A stretch of DNA of 64,000 nt from Isoetes taiwanensis (taxonomy: Eukaryota > Streptophyta > Lycopodiopsida > Isoetales > Isoetaceae), in the NCBI GenBank assembly GCA_021234155.1, contig JAJEKV010000006.1, positions 9,515,003 to 9,579,002 of the forward strand, in the 5' to 3' direction. Position numbers and translations under genes: made by a program. The notes under the pieces are model-generated. The model worked only from the letters and a program-made list of their open reading frames with translations. It ran no database searches and was not told where the DNA came from. Shown in pieces: positions 1 to 11,450 of this stretch. Each line of letters starts with the position of its first letter. The stretch's first letter is position 1.

Positions 1-540
1 TGGAATTCCTAGTCCCATATGAGATTCTTCTGCATGAGACATGTTTCTTGCCTCTTTAGAGGGCTGCACTCGAACGCCACATCATCTACTTTCAGAAGGT
101 AGTCAGTATGGGCAATGCTCATCCCTCCAACCTTGCTTATACCATGGCTTGATTCTTGCTTCCTCAACAAGCTTTGGGATGTAGGTGCCCTGGAACAGGT
201 CAAGACATCACACTACCAATGCTAGGTCAATCCTATGCTTGAATAGGGTCCACAATGCTACCTGCATACACATCTGCTAATGAAGAAGCGCAGACTCATT
301 GTTTCAATTCTCACAAGTGCACATCACCTCAGAATTAAGACATGTAGATGGATTCAGGAGGCGCATAAGGACAAGTTTTGTCAGTATTGCCAATTGAGAG
401 TCTTTGAGGATGAGTGCCACACTCTTCAGAATTGTCTGACATTCGGCCATATCCAACTTTTCACCTTTGACTTCAACTGCAAGGTGCTCATCATATTTAT
501 CTATGGTATAGAGAAAGTTCTCAAGTTGTGAATTACATTT
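1..540 (+). mobile_element. LINE ORF2 C-terminal remnant
   Basis: This is a degenerate 3' part of a non-LTR retrotransposon. Bases about 9-150 align by eye with 5690-5830, and bases about 150-360 align with 8220-8430, which are the two halves of another LINE copy in this window. The sequence between those two blocks is missing here. At about 379-435 a Cys/His cluster (CQYCQLRVFEDECHTLQNC) matches the zinc-binding tail found after plant LINE reverse transcriptases. No intact frame spans the segment and the element runs off the left edge. It is dead as a gene. Confidence 0.7.
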
Positions 541-1539
541 TCAATCAAACCATGACTTCACTATACCAATCCCAATCTAAAACTTTTGTTTGAGCTAAGA
601 GGATATGACCTTTCATCCATCCCATCCATATGCATAAGATACGGCACAAAATATATTAGCACCTCACATCAGGAGTGGGTGGGAAAATTGGGGGACATAA
701 TTGCTCCATTTCATTCTGTGAGACCATCAGGTCTATTAAGTGTTACAAAATAAAAATATAGAGATTTTAACTGCTTGTAATTTCTTACTGAAGTGTCTCC
801 ATTAGATATGTCCCTATGACACCTAAATATGAAAATAAATCTAAACATGGGACTAGTTTCAATTTCATTCGATCATTTAAGTTCTAATATGCCGGATGGT
901 ACAAAACAAAGTGTACATCTTCGATTTCTTCAGATGACTCGGATGTGTTGCATTTGCATTTGCATTTGCATTTGCATTTGCATTTGCATTTGCATTGTTC
1001 TTGCAGATCACCCCATCTTTCAATTTCGACTCTCAGATGATGTGAGCTCAAATGGAGTATGTAGATTATATGTCTCTTTTACACTTATATTTCTCCATAA
1101 AGGTATGAACTGGTTTCAATTTTGAGTTCATAACGTCATGATAGTATGTCTGCTCCTTGCTGTACATTATGCTGCACATCTATCCTTGTTTGGGTAGCAT
1201 ATTATTCGAGTTGATCGCCCATTTGTTGAGCCATTTTCTAGGTCATCATACCATCCTTTTCTTTCATTTTCTTTCAGAACTAGAAACTGTGAGTGGTAAG
1301 AACTTTAGAAGATGAAGGACATACAGTCCAGTTTTGTCCAACATTTATGACGATCAAAGAAAAATATTATGAACAAAATGCACTCTGGATTTAACCAGTA
1401 TTTATGACAATCAAAGAGAAATATGCAGCTTTCTTTACCCCACATCAATCGCTACATGCACTTCTACAGACGTTTGAAGTAGTTGCATGTCATGTGTATG
1501 CATATTATGCTCAATGCGTCCAGAAGTTGCTTCATACTT
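541..1539. other. Unassigned AT-rich spacer
   Basis: I recognise no gene here. The stretch is AT-rich, holds the TTGCAT microsatellite at 948-996, and has short open frames without family resemblance. It lies between two LINE remnants. Confidence 0.5.
948..996. repeat. Hexanucleotide microsatellite (TTGCAT)n
   Basis: About eight perfect copies of the 6-bp unit TTGCAT in a row. Translated, it gives an artificial Cys-Ile repeat inside an open frame at 829-1125, which should not be taken as a protein. Confidence 0.95.
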
Positions 1540-4052
1540 GATGAGGTGTGAGTTAACAGGTCCACATTATCTGCATAAATCAACTACCCAATGATGTAGT
1601 TAGCGAGCTGAGCCCTTTTCTCACCATTTTAGGTGAGCCTTTCCTTCAATTTATCAATATATATAATCAAAATATCGTGGGAAATAATGGACATCCATGT
1701 TGCACTCACCCGCTAATGTTGATACAGCGGCATGATGGGGGCATTCGAGGTGTGACTGTCCTAACCGGGATAATCTCTCCCAAAACTTCTCCCTGGGCAG
1801 TGCGTCGAAACCTTTGCAAAATTCACGAAGCAACAGTACAAATCCTCTCATTTATTTTTGTTGTCTTACAGTAGGGTATGCAATGTGAATTGTGAAATGC
1901 TTGGGTCAAAAGCCTGTCTATCCAAGTGCACGACCCATGTTCCCTTGCCCATGATGCCAATTGCTACTCAAGATTCCAGCGAGCAGTTTTGCCAATAGAG
2001 GACTGACCATAATGATGTCGTAATTGGCAGGTCAATGTCCATCTCATGCTTTATATATTGAAACTATTCTGCTGACGGTCCATTGCATGGGAAAGCCTTC
2101 TTGGAGGGCTCTATGTAAGGACTGACACAATCTGAGGCCCAGTTCGAGGCAATCAAGGAGGTAAAACATCTCATGTTTGTGTTCAGCATGCCTTTGCTAA
2201 AAGCTCTATTTCAAGGCTTAGAGTGGGATCAACAACCAATCTGAGCTGTTGTTTTAGATCTTTGCATTGATCATCAAATTAATCGTTGCGAGGGGAGGTG
2301 GATGCATGTGATGTTCTACTGGTGTGCATCTCCTGAAATATTGCTATGTTATACTTAGAAGGACAGTAACAAGCCTCACAGATTGCTGCTGTAATGCAGG
2401 AAGCTACAAGACTCCCCATATCACCTCTATTAGTATCTGGCCATAATCCTCTACTTTATCATAATCTAAACAAAGATGAGATACTCGAAAAGTGGGCTAA
2501 CGGTGGAACTTTATCGGATCCTAATCTACTATTACGAAGATGGGTTGGTAATCCAAATCAACCTCCTCATCTCTACTGTGTGTGCTCACATGTACATGTG
2601 TGGAAAGACATAAATCTTTCTTGGTCATGAGCACATAATCCATTACGTTGGATCCACCACTTTGGTTCTCCTAATGACAAGTGTACGAGATGGAGGATGG
2701 ATATTGTGTTAGACCATTGAAAATAATCGAGATGAAGGTATTGCATTGCAATGAAACTGCAGATGCCAAGGTTGTCTTGTAATAACAGGCTATGTCGTCA
2801 TGGCCCCGCTTGCTTGTCAGATACTCTCCCATCATAACTGCCATCCATGCAAGGTTCAATCTAATTTGGAATGTGGTACAATTTTTGTATTTGCTCAAAA
2901 AGAGCTGCAACATTCCATATAGCCCCAACATTTTGATATGGCTATAACCTGTTTCAATTTTTTTTTTGGATGCTTAACAAGATCCATTACCATTTCCTGA
3001 TGCTTTTTATGCAGATGTGCCATTTTCTTTCTCTTAACCAATTTGATATATTCTTTCCTTTCTTTGATTTTTGCATTCCCTTTTGCCCTCTTAAACCTCG
3101 CCTTTGTTTCTATATTCCCAGTCAAACCACCCATTGCATGGTAATCCCTTCCTTTGCTTATGCGAGCTAAAGCACATGGCTGTTATATCAATCACCAAGC
3201 ATGTCAAAGTGTCACTAATCTCAGATGTTGTTTGTGGCTATGATATCAACATGATTCCTTAAACATAATGTTCTTATTATATCTCATCTTAATTTTTGGA
3301 GCTCGTGTAGATGGAGGAACATGCACTGCTGTAGCTAAAACACTATAGCAATAAAATTGACACATGATCTAACTCAATCCTTTCACTGTCAATAGAAAGA
3401 TTGACCATCTGATTAATAAATGCTGGCTTGGCTAAAATATAGTCCACAACACTTGCATTCCTGCAAGTACATTTTCATATCAAGGCCATTATATATAGTC
3501 ATATCAAAGTCACTACATAATGTCAAAACATGGTGTCCTTGTGGATTAGGCCATCTAATCATATCATCAGAGTGTTTATGCCATGCAACAATTGATAGCT
3601 CATCTTCGTCAAGCATCTCCATCCATTTTGAATTTCCATCTGGACTAACTATAGCTGCTTGTTTTTGTGTCATGCGTCCATTAAAATCATCTAGCAAAAG
3701 CACATAGCCTATGGAACCAAGCACTAAAATATCTGGTTTCAAATGAGCGAAGGGATCATCCCTATCTAAATTAGAACTGTACTCATGAGATTCTCTTGGT
3801 GGAAGGTAGCAACCGGCAACATAAAGTTTCCCAGATTGTCCAAGTATTGCAAGCAACGCCACCAAAACCTTTAAGTCTCCATTCTTTCTATTCCATACTG
3901 AATGCATCATTTTAACCCCCATAATGTCAGGAAGCACTATCTCTTCATTTTCACACGTCTCAAGAAAGAATATATTACATCTCCTTTATTTAAAATATCC
4001 CCTATAATGTCAATTTTTGCTTTCTTTAGTGTCATGATATTCCAGCACGCAA
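1540..4052 (-). mobile_element. LINE copy A (endonuclease to reverse transcriptase), degenerate
   Basis: Read on the minus strand, the parts of a LINE ORF2 appear in the right order. The endonuclease lies at 4052-3413. A Lys-rich linker follows at about 3134-2895. A pre-RT segment at about 2620-2270 also occurs in copy B at 11440-11250. The fingers/palm start of the reverse transcriptase lies at 1851-1654 (EFCKGFDALPREKFW, equivalent to FAKAFD). Many stops and shifts separate the pieces, and the catalytic YADD part is not seen because the copy ends near 1540. The 5' edge joins a copia fragment at 4052. Confidence 0.75.
3413..4052 (-). pseudogene. LINE apurinic-type endonuclease domain
   Basis: In intact LINEs this domain nicks the target DNA to prime reverse transcription. 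The N-terminal motif reads ACWNIMTLKKAKIDIIGDI near 4035-3979. It shifts frame once, then stays open from 3937 to 3413 for 174 codons. That part carries KLYVAGCYLPPRES and GYVLLLDDFNGRM, the latter corresponding to the GDFN catalytic block of exonuclease-endonuclease-phosphatase folds. The usual Gly-Asp of GDFN is Leu-Asp-Asp here. The 5' start of the domain coincides with the junction to copia sequence, so the element is 5' truncated or chimeric. Confidence 0.75.
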
Positions 4053-4717
4053 ACCATATGAATTTCAATATGCTTAGACCTCTCGTGCTTACACATAGCA
4101 ACACAACTAGAATTATCAGAATTAAGAGCAAGCGGATGATTTACGGCTATACCAAGTTCTTCTAATAACCTTTTGCCGCAAGCCATTTCCTTTGCAGCCA
4201 ATGTGGCTGCTGTATATTCAGCCTCGGCTGTAGACAAGGCAAGCGAAGTTTGGTTCTTGCATTTCCATGATACGGGCGCTCCACCAAGCATCATAACAAA
4301 ACCAGATGTTGACTTTCCGCAATCAAAATCTCTTACCCAGTCAGAATCACAAAATGTTTTTAGCTCTAGATCCTCTGAACAAAATAATATGCCACACATG
4401 CTTTGTTTTCTGTAAATATCTGACAACCCTCTTAGTTGCTATCCAATGTGCTTTACCTGGGTTATTGTTATATCTACTAAGCATATTAGTTGTAAAAGCC
4501 ACATCTGGTCTTGTATAATTTGCTTCCATCTCTTTCATCTCTTTCTGTATTTTGAGAGACAAATCACCTGATATCTTCTGTCTTGCTGCAATTGGAGTAT
4601 TGACGGCTTTGCAATTGATCATGTTAAACCTTTTTAATATAGCATCAATGTACATACCTTGAGACAAAAAGAGCTTCTTGTTGTTTCTATCTCTTTTTAC
4701 TTCTATATGACCATCAG
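4052..4717 (-). pseudogene. Ty1/copia RT end and RNase H fragment
   Basis: This is the C-terminal part of a copia polyprotein. At 4690-4560 the end of the reverse transcriptase reads LSQGMYIDAILKRFNM. At 4430-4052 the RNase H domain shows FCDSDW, KSTSGFVMMLGGAPVSWK and LALSTAEAEYTAATLAAKE, then LNSDNSSC and RSKHIEIH. The domain stops just after KHIEIH, where LINE sequence begins. No LTR is seen on either side. Two frames carry the fragment, so it is broken as well as truncated. Confidence 0.85.
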
Positions 4718-4726
4718 ATCTAGAAG

Positions 4727-4772
4727 ATGATCATTTATATAAAGCTCATATGATCATTTATATAAAGCTCAT
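4727..4772. repeat. 23-bp tandem duplication
   Basis: Two adjacent near-identical copies of a 23-bp AT-rich unit containing TGATCATTTATATAAAGCTC, period 23, just upstream (in element sense) of the copia fragment. Confidence 0.85.
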
Positions 4773-4852
4773 AAGAAATCATTTACATAATGTGCTTCAA
4801 ATCCTCATCTTCTTTAAATTAAAAGTTTCTAGTAAGTGTTTATATAATCAAA

Positions 4853-5899
4853 GTGATAGCTCTCTTATCTTCACGTTGTGAACTCTGGTTGAAGACAGTA
4901 GGAACCACCGTCAAGATCTATATTGTTGCTTCGTGGATTTTGCGAAGGCGTTTGACACATTGTGCCTCGGGAAAAACTATGGGCAAGATTCCGACAGTTG
5001 GAGGTTCCTGTAGATTTGCAGAATGCAGTGGACAGGCTATATGAAAGATGCTCGGGTCGGTTGCAACCGACAAGCCAACCAATTTATAGTAGTATCGGGG
5101 TTCGTCTGGGATGCCCTCTATCTCCAACATTATTTGGGCTTTACATTGATCAATTGGAGAGCTGGCTTGCTGATAATGGGGGCGGCGGAGCTCACCTTCT
5201 CCACCGGATCATCAGGCAGTTAATATATGCTGATGATATGGACCTTTTAGCTTACACACTAGCAGACATGCAACGACATCTCGATGCCCTGGACATATTC
5301 TGCCAAGCGACTGATATGCGCGTCAACCTGGACAAGACTAAAGTGGTTTTCATATCATCCCCACGTCAGCCGAGGATCCCCTCCTTCAGTTACCGAGGGC
5401 AGAATGTGAAAGTAGCATCCACATACAAATATTTGGGAGTAGAGTTTCCTTTTACTATGCACTGGGACACATCCATGTGGCTACGAGTGACGGCGGGCTG
5501 GAAGGCACTATATGCAATGCAAAACAATAGTCATAGAGGGCCCATCAGTCGCACCTGTTCAAGGTCTTAGTGGAGCCTGTCCTTTTATACGGGGTTGAAG
5601 TATAGGGCCCAGTAGTATCCCTCGCTAGTTGGAATGACTTGGAGCAGGTGCAGAAAGCCTTCTTGGTACGAGCACTAGGGGTGAAGTCCACAGTCCCATA
5701 TCAAATTCTACTGCAGGAGACAGGATTCTTGCCTCTTCAGAGGGCGGCCCTTGATCGCCACATTGTCTATTTTCAGAAGGTGGTCAATATGGACGATGCT
5801 CGTCTCCCTAACCTAGCTTATATCATGGCAATGGGGCCGCAGTGCCTCAAGGCCTGCTGGACGGAAAAGAGAGCTCAATGGTTGGCTAGATGGAATGTG
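4853..5899 (+). mobile_element. LINE copy C, 5' part (reverse transcriptase)
   Basis: A reverse transcriptase of a non-LTR element. FVDFAKAFDT is visible near 4930. An open frame of 202 codons at 4962-5570 carries GCPLSPTLFGLYIDQLE and the catalytic LIYADDMDLLA near 5218-5250, followed by YKYLGVEF. A second open frame (5639-6067) carries the connection region and then runs into inserted LINE D at about 5900. Copy C resumes at 8220. Similarity to the fragment at 1-200 confirms the family. The 5' half, including the endonuclease, is missing. Confidence 0.8.
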
Positions 5900-6831
5900 C
5901 AAAAGCACAGGTGCATACATGTGCAAACAGAGGCAGATGGTTTGATGCAGAATGTTTTGCTGCTAAAATGTGTGCCAAATCAGGGGACCATGCTAAGATC
6001 AAGCAGTACAGGGCGTTGGTTAAATATAAGAAAAGAGATTGGTGTAGAAGGCATCAGGAAAGGATGATGTACATTAAAGAGATAGACCCTAAACGGTTCT
6101 GGTATCGCTCAAAAACTATGGGGACATCAGGTGACATTTCAAGGGATGAACTCTTAAACTGGATAAAAGAGCTTTATAGTACTCCCCAAGTTGAGCAAAT
6201 GTTATTTGAAGGAGAGCCCAAGGAAATATTCACAGTGGCAGATGTGGAAAGTGCCCTCAAAAGATTGAACAATGGCAAAGCTAGCGACTCAAAAGGGCTT
6301 TCGGTTGAATTGTTTAAGTGGGGAGGAAATATACTTCATATGTTGTTAACTGATTTATGCAATGAATGCCTCATGAGGGGGAGTTTTCCAGATGAATGGT
6401 GTATCAATAGGACAATTCCTATATATAAGTCTGGAAGCAAGAATGAGGTAAGAAACTATCGAACAATCTTGGTAAGCAATATTTTTGCTAAGCTTTTTGC
6501 GGCTATGCTTGAAAACAAAATCTCTTCTTGGGCTGATGAACACGACAGTAGAGCTATTGGACAAGCAGGCTTTCGGAGTGGCCACTCAACATTAGACCAC
6601 TTAGCTACTTTGCGAGTAATGACAGAGGGTGCAAAAGGCTCTGGAAATAAAAGGTATGTGGCATTTATTGACTTGGCAAAAGCATTTGATGTGGTTGGTA
6701 GAAAAGAGCTTTCTATGAGGCTAAATGACCTAAATGTTCCGGGAGGATCTGAAAAAATGCTCGTAACTTGTCTATATAAGCAGGTCCTAGTAGAGCTATC
6801 CTTCCCTTTTCTTTGGACCGTAAAGGATTGA
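5890..6831 (+). pseudogene. LINE D reverse transcriptase, N-terminal half
   Basis: An open frame of 313 codons carrying the linker and the first RT blocks: KRLNNGKASDSKGLSVELFK, then RNYRTILVSNIFAKLFA, AIGQAGFRSGHSTLDHLA and FIDLAKAFDVVGRKEL. The first few codons belong to copy C. The frame fails near 6800, and the block expected to read GCPLSPTLFG is shifted at about 6845-6885. The YADD-equivalent block (LFADDIV, about 6967-6990) lies beyond the stop in another frame, so the enzyme cannot be made as one chain. Confidence 0.8.
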
Positions 6832-8219
6832 AAACACAATTGGTGTAAAAAGGGCTGCTCGCGGTTTCCCCTACCCTTTTTGGGTTATTTATTGATGAGC
6901 TTGAGAGCTGGTTGGCTAGACTTGGTGGAGTTGGAGCTAGACTTGGAAAGTATGTTATTCAGCTCTTGCTATTTGCAGATGACATAGTGTTAATCTCTAA
7001 GTCAGCAAGCGGTCTACAGCATCATTTGAATGTGTTGGATGCTTTCTCTCTTTGAAAACGAATGTGCATCAATGCAGATAAATCTAAAGTTATGGTGTTT
7101 GGTGGTTATGATCCTACAATTTTCTTTATTGGAGGGATCCCTTTGGAGAAAGTAAATGCATATAAATATCTTGGTGTTGAAATAACGCAGAACTATAGAT
7201 GGAATATGGCAGCCCAAAAGAGGGCCTCAGGGGGCATGCGAGCATTATACAGTATGTTGCACCAGTGTAAAATTAATAATTTTGATCATTGGAACCTGAG
7301 GCGACTGCTGAAGCCAGTAATCCTTTATGGTAGTCCAATCTGGGGGCCCGGATTATCAAGGAAAAGTTGGAATGACATTGAAAAAGTGCAGAAGAGATTC
7401 CTACTTGGAGAATTTGGGGCAAAACCACAAACACCATATGAAATGCTATTAGCAGAGGCGGGCATGCTTCCATTAGAGGTAGAGGCTCTTTGTAGGACCA
7501 TAACCTATGTTAACAGGGTGCTGGATATGGATCATGATCATTTTCCTAGATTGGCTCTAGAACAATCTATAACTAAAGGTTGGTATTTCGATGTTAAAAA
7601 ATGGGCAGAAAGATGGTTGGGTGCAGTTTGGCCCACCTTGTGTAAGTTCAAAGAAATTCATGAACAGATTTCTGAGATAGCTATAAAGAGGATGTGGCTA
7701 TTGGATTCAGAAAGAGATGTTAAAAAGCAGTTTTACCTCATGGAGATAAATGACCTACAAGAATATACAGAACAAAGGTATCTCCTATCCAATATAGATA
7801 GGAAAAATCGGATGCTTATCTCTCAGCTACGATTGTCGTCCCATATACTTCATATAGAGACTGGGAGGTGGAATGGTACTCCTCGTAGTCAGAGGTTTTG
7901 TCCTGGATGTCTAGAGCTTGAAATTGAAACAGAGGAACATGCATTCTTGAGATGTGACTCTTATGCGCATATTCGACTCAATCATGGCATCCAGGTGAAC
8001 ACATTAAAAGATCTCTTTGATATACCGGCACATCTTTTAAGCTCGTATTTGAAGGCTATCTGGAAAGAAAGAAAAGATATAATGAATTTGTTTGAATTCA
8101 TGAAAGATTTTGAATCAGAATATGCTCTAGATTGAGCGTCTTGAATAATGAACCATGTATCTTTTTGCCATAGAGGCCTGGGGGCCTAAATGGCTTGATT
8201 AATACATAATTATTATTAT
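5900..8219 (+). mobile_element. LINE copy D, nested in copy C
   Basis: A 5'-truncated LINE of about 2.3 kb inserted into copy C. It starts in the linker before the RT (GRWFDAECFAAK near 5934) and ends after a 3' UTR with an AATTATTATTAT tail at about 8205-8218. Copy C sequence continues directly after it. The left boundary is good to about 20 bases. I see no clear target-site duplication. It belongs to a different LINE subfamily from C: the proteins align in order but diverge clearly in sequence. It is the best preserved LINE in the window. Confidence 0.75.
7062..8135 (+). pseudogene. LINE D RT thumb, connection and zinc tail
   Basis: An open frame of 357 codons that continues LINE D to its natural stop. 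It starts just after the catalytic FADD block with INADKSKVMVFGG. It then shows NAYKYLGVEI, a long helical connection region, and the C-terminal Cys/His cluster FCPGCLELEIETEEHAFLRC near 7896-7955. A single stop between the FADD block and this frame (around 7055) separates it from the RT core. The methionine start at 7062 is probably not a real initiation site. Confidence 0.8.
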
Positions 8220-8725
8220 CTTGACGCTTGCTTCCTCAGCAAGCTTTGGAGTGTCAATGCCCTTGAACAGGTCAAGACAACACACTACCAGCACCACATA
8301 AATCCCACATTGAAACGAGGCCCGCAATGCTATCTGCGTACCCACTTGCCAATGAAAAGGCGCAGACTCATTGCCTCCATTCGCACAGGGGCACATCATC
8401 TTCGAATTAAGATGGGCAGATGGACACGGCGTCCGTACGGCTGCTGGGATCATACCTTCAGGAGGTTATGGACACGAGATAAGCTATGTTCTCGGGCACA
8501 CACTTGACATATATATATACATTTATTCCACGATGATGTATACTTGTACAGTTTGACAACATTCTTATTACTGCCATGGTTTTTCCCTCGAAAATCCTTC
8601 GGGGCTGGGGTTTTTTAACCCGGACAGTAATAAGTTTGTTGCGCTCCTTCTGGGTCCCATAGGCCAATTGGTCTCAGTGGACAATAAAAATCATTCTTAT
8701 TCTTATTTTTATTCTTATGTTATAA
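8220..8725 (+). mobile_element. LINE copy C, 3' part and tail
   Basis: Continuation of copy C after the insertion. Bases 8220-8430 match 150-360 of the window, the C-terminal LINE region. The segment ends with a UTR carrying CCATAGGCC and a short tail of TTCTTAT-type repeats near 8695-8725, which resembles the simple 3' tails of LINEs. A 69-bp mini-element sits inside it at 8565-8633. Confidence 0.65.
8565..8633 (+). repeat. 69-bp mini-element with 9-bp terminal inverted repeats, copy 1
   Basis: It begins TTATTACTG and ends CAGTAATAA, a perfect 9-bp inverted repeat. Inside is GGGGTTTTTTAACCC, an imperfect stem. A second copy of the same length lies inverted at 8956-9024. It could be a very short MITE-like element or a mobile hairpin; the class is unknown. 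Confidence 0.7.
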
Positions 8726-9199
8726 AACTTTTTTTAAGTAACAATCACTCGCATTGGGTAGACGAGCAAAAGTATCCTGCAAAAAATTACCTCTGATCTC
8801 ATACTTCAATCTGAGTGGCGTATATCTTGGGCAATGCAAAAACAGCTAGAGAGAGATGGAGGAAGGGAGGGAGTTGAGCCGAATTGAATGTTATCCCCCA
8901 CGGAAATGAAGATGCCTATGAAACCCAAACAAAGAAAGTAAGAATATTGCATATCTATTACTGTCTAGGTTTTAAAAAACCCCACCCCCAAGGGTTTTTA
9001 AGAGACAAACCTTAGCAGTAATAAGCTCGCTGATAAACTATACATCTGTATAGGTCGGTGTAGTGAGAGGTACAATTGAGCTCCCATATCTAGCACCTCC
9101 TACATATATATGCCAGTGCCATTACTGAGAGTGTATGCAATATCACATATAGTGAGTGGTTAGGTGTAACCAACCCGGTATATTATGTTTGGAAAGGTG
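8726..9199. other. Spacer with second 69-bp mini-element
   Basis: AT-rich sequence with no gene that I recognise. It contains the inverted mini-element copy at 8956-9024. Confidence 0.5.
8956..9024 (-). repeat. 69-bp mini-element, copy 2 (inverted)
   Basis: The reverse complement of this segment aligns end to end with 8565-8633. It has the same length, a terminal CAGTAATAA, a partner end TATTACTG, and the internal AAAAAACCCC block. The copies differ at roughly one base in five, so they are not a recent duplication. Confidence 0.7.
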
Positions 9200-11450
9200 C
9201 AAATGCTTTGCACAATTCTAAAGGGTGTGACATTCACCTCCAATTGTTTCTAGTTGACAGCATTGACGTATCCTGTTTTCTCACTCTTATCGGGCCCATC
9301 TGCCCATCTCCATTCTGCTGTAGTGTGCCCTATTTTGAATGGACGCAATCATCCCGTGCTTCTTCATGGGCAAATGTGTTACCAAGTACTACTATAGACC
9401 CCTGGCAAATGTGGGATTGACCTAACTTTTATAGTGTGATGTCTTTACCAACTCCAAAGCACTGGCATCATAAAACTTATTAAGGAAGCACGTGTCTACG
9501 TATTATTTGAGGCGATTGTGATCCTCATTGTTCTGCACATGTATGCGTCAATGTTCGTGCACATTGCATTTGAAGAACCAACCTGAGCGTTTCTTCTTTC
9601 AGCATGCTTTAAGACATTGTGGTTCCATAGCCATTGTATATGCGAAGTTTGAAAGTTGAGTGTCTCCCATATTTACCATCTTCTAACAGTATAGTATATG
9701 CCATTTAGACCATGTTGAAAAGGTAGGAATCATGTTTTTTGGAGAAGATAGAAAACTAGGGATTGTACTCCAAGGGCCAGAGATAGAAAGGCTTTCTGGA
9801 AACGTTCCAAGTCTTCCCAAGTGGCAAGCAATACTACTAGGCTCCATAGTCTCTCTCCATATAGGAGAACTGGCTCCACCAACACCTGGAATAAATGTGC
9901 CTGATACGACTCGGTATAAACTTTCACTTTGGGATAATTGTTCTGCATGACATACAAAGCCTTCAACTTGCACTTACCCATTGTTGGATACAAGAATCCT
10001 AGATATGGTGGTAGTAAAATCCACTTCAAGGTATTTATATGTTTGCACCACTTCCATGTTTTCTTAGCATGGTAAGTGAAAGGAGGTTGTCTATGATGCC
10101 TAGAAGATGAGATTAGGAGTACCTTTATTTTGGCATTCTAGTGTTCTGACAGAAAGGACCCCATGTACTCAGATGCTGCTGCATACTTGCACGTATGTGC
10201 GGTAAAAGATCACCATTGTCTGCATATATCAATTGCCTAATGACGTGGTGAGCAAGTCAGACTCCTTCACTTCCATGTTGAGCAAGACAGTCCTCGAGTT
10301 GATCCATGTACATAGCCCAAACAATGTGGGAGAAAGTGGGCATCCTTGGTGCACTCCCACAATACTGCTGATAGACTGGTCCGATGGTGGTATTTGAGCT
10401 GAGACTGTTTTATACAGTCTGCACACTGCGTTCTGGATCTCCTGAGGAACATCTCATTGCGATAATATTTCCCACAGCATGTCCCTAAGAACCATGTCGA
10501 AAGCCTTTGCAAAATGCACAAAGCAGTAATAAAGATCATGCCGCTTATATCTATTATCCTCTAAGAGGCTGCACAATGTGAAATTATGGTCAATGGTGGA
10601 GTGCCTAAAACCTGATTGTCCAAGTGCGCGTACCCTTATTTCCTTTGCCCATGCTGTCAGTTGTTGTTCAAGAATTTCGTCCAACAATTTTGCCAACAAA
10701 GAGGTGAATATGATTGTGTGGTACTTGACAGGGCACTGATGATCATCAGCCTTATAGATTGGAACCTCTCTACTGACGGTTCATTGTAAGGGAAAGCCTT
10801 CCTGAGGGTTGTATTGAACATACTGAGGTGGAAAAATCTGAGGTCCAACCCATCTTTAACAAATCTGCCTACATGCCTTCAAGATGGCAGTCGTGCTATT
10901 AGAGGTGTGTTACAAGCCTTGAGCAGCATTTGCCTCCGGTATAGCCAATACATGGCTTGTTCAAGTCGGTACAGTATTTTTGGACCATGTTAGGATTGTA
11001 AGACTGCATCAAGCTATACGCACTGGATTGAAGAGATGTTACCAGCAAGTTGCATGAGTTTATGTAATGCTTTCTCCAAAATGTTCTAGCGTGATGGTAA
11101 AAAAGGAAAAACCTTTTCCACTGATGTTCTAAAATGTATTATGCCTTCTTGCCTTTGAGAAAAGCTCTGTATTGTTGGACTGCTTACAAGTAGAGAAGAT
11201 GATCAAATACCAGCTTGAGTTGTCATTTAAGCTCTTTGCAATGATCATCGTATCATCTATTGCGAGGAAAGCTTGACATGCATAAAGGTCTCCTAATGGG
11301 TCTTCTCTCAAAACATATTAGAAGGATAGTGGTAAGTTTTTTAGCTTGTTGCTTTAATGTGGGAAGCTGCAGGATTGCCGATAGCGCCTTTGTTAGTAGC
11401 TGGGCATAAGCCTCTGTCATATCATAATCTAGTCGAAATTGGCTCGACAT
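9200..11450 (-). mobile_element. LINE copy B, degenerate, minus strand
   Basis: A long decayed LINE read right to left. The pre-RT region lies at 11450-11250 and matches copy A at 2470-2270. RT blocks at 10699-10454 read RVRALGQSGFRHSTIDHN and FVHFAKAFDMVLRDMLWE. At 10426-10229 there is SIVGVHQGCPLSPTLFGL. At 10029-9730 the connection region shows VEPVLLYG and LERFQKAFLSLALGV. The C-terminal region continues to about 9200, where the reverse complement resembles 8250-8430. Frames break every 200-300 bases, so it is an old copy. It is closer to copies A and C than to D. Confidence 0.75.

Noticed and set aside
829-1125. 98-codon open frame with a Cys-Ile repeat
   Set aside because: The repeat is just the TTGCAT microsatellite in translation; the flanks have no protein resemblance.
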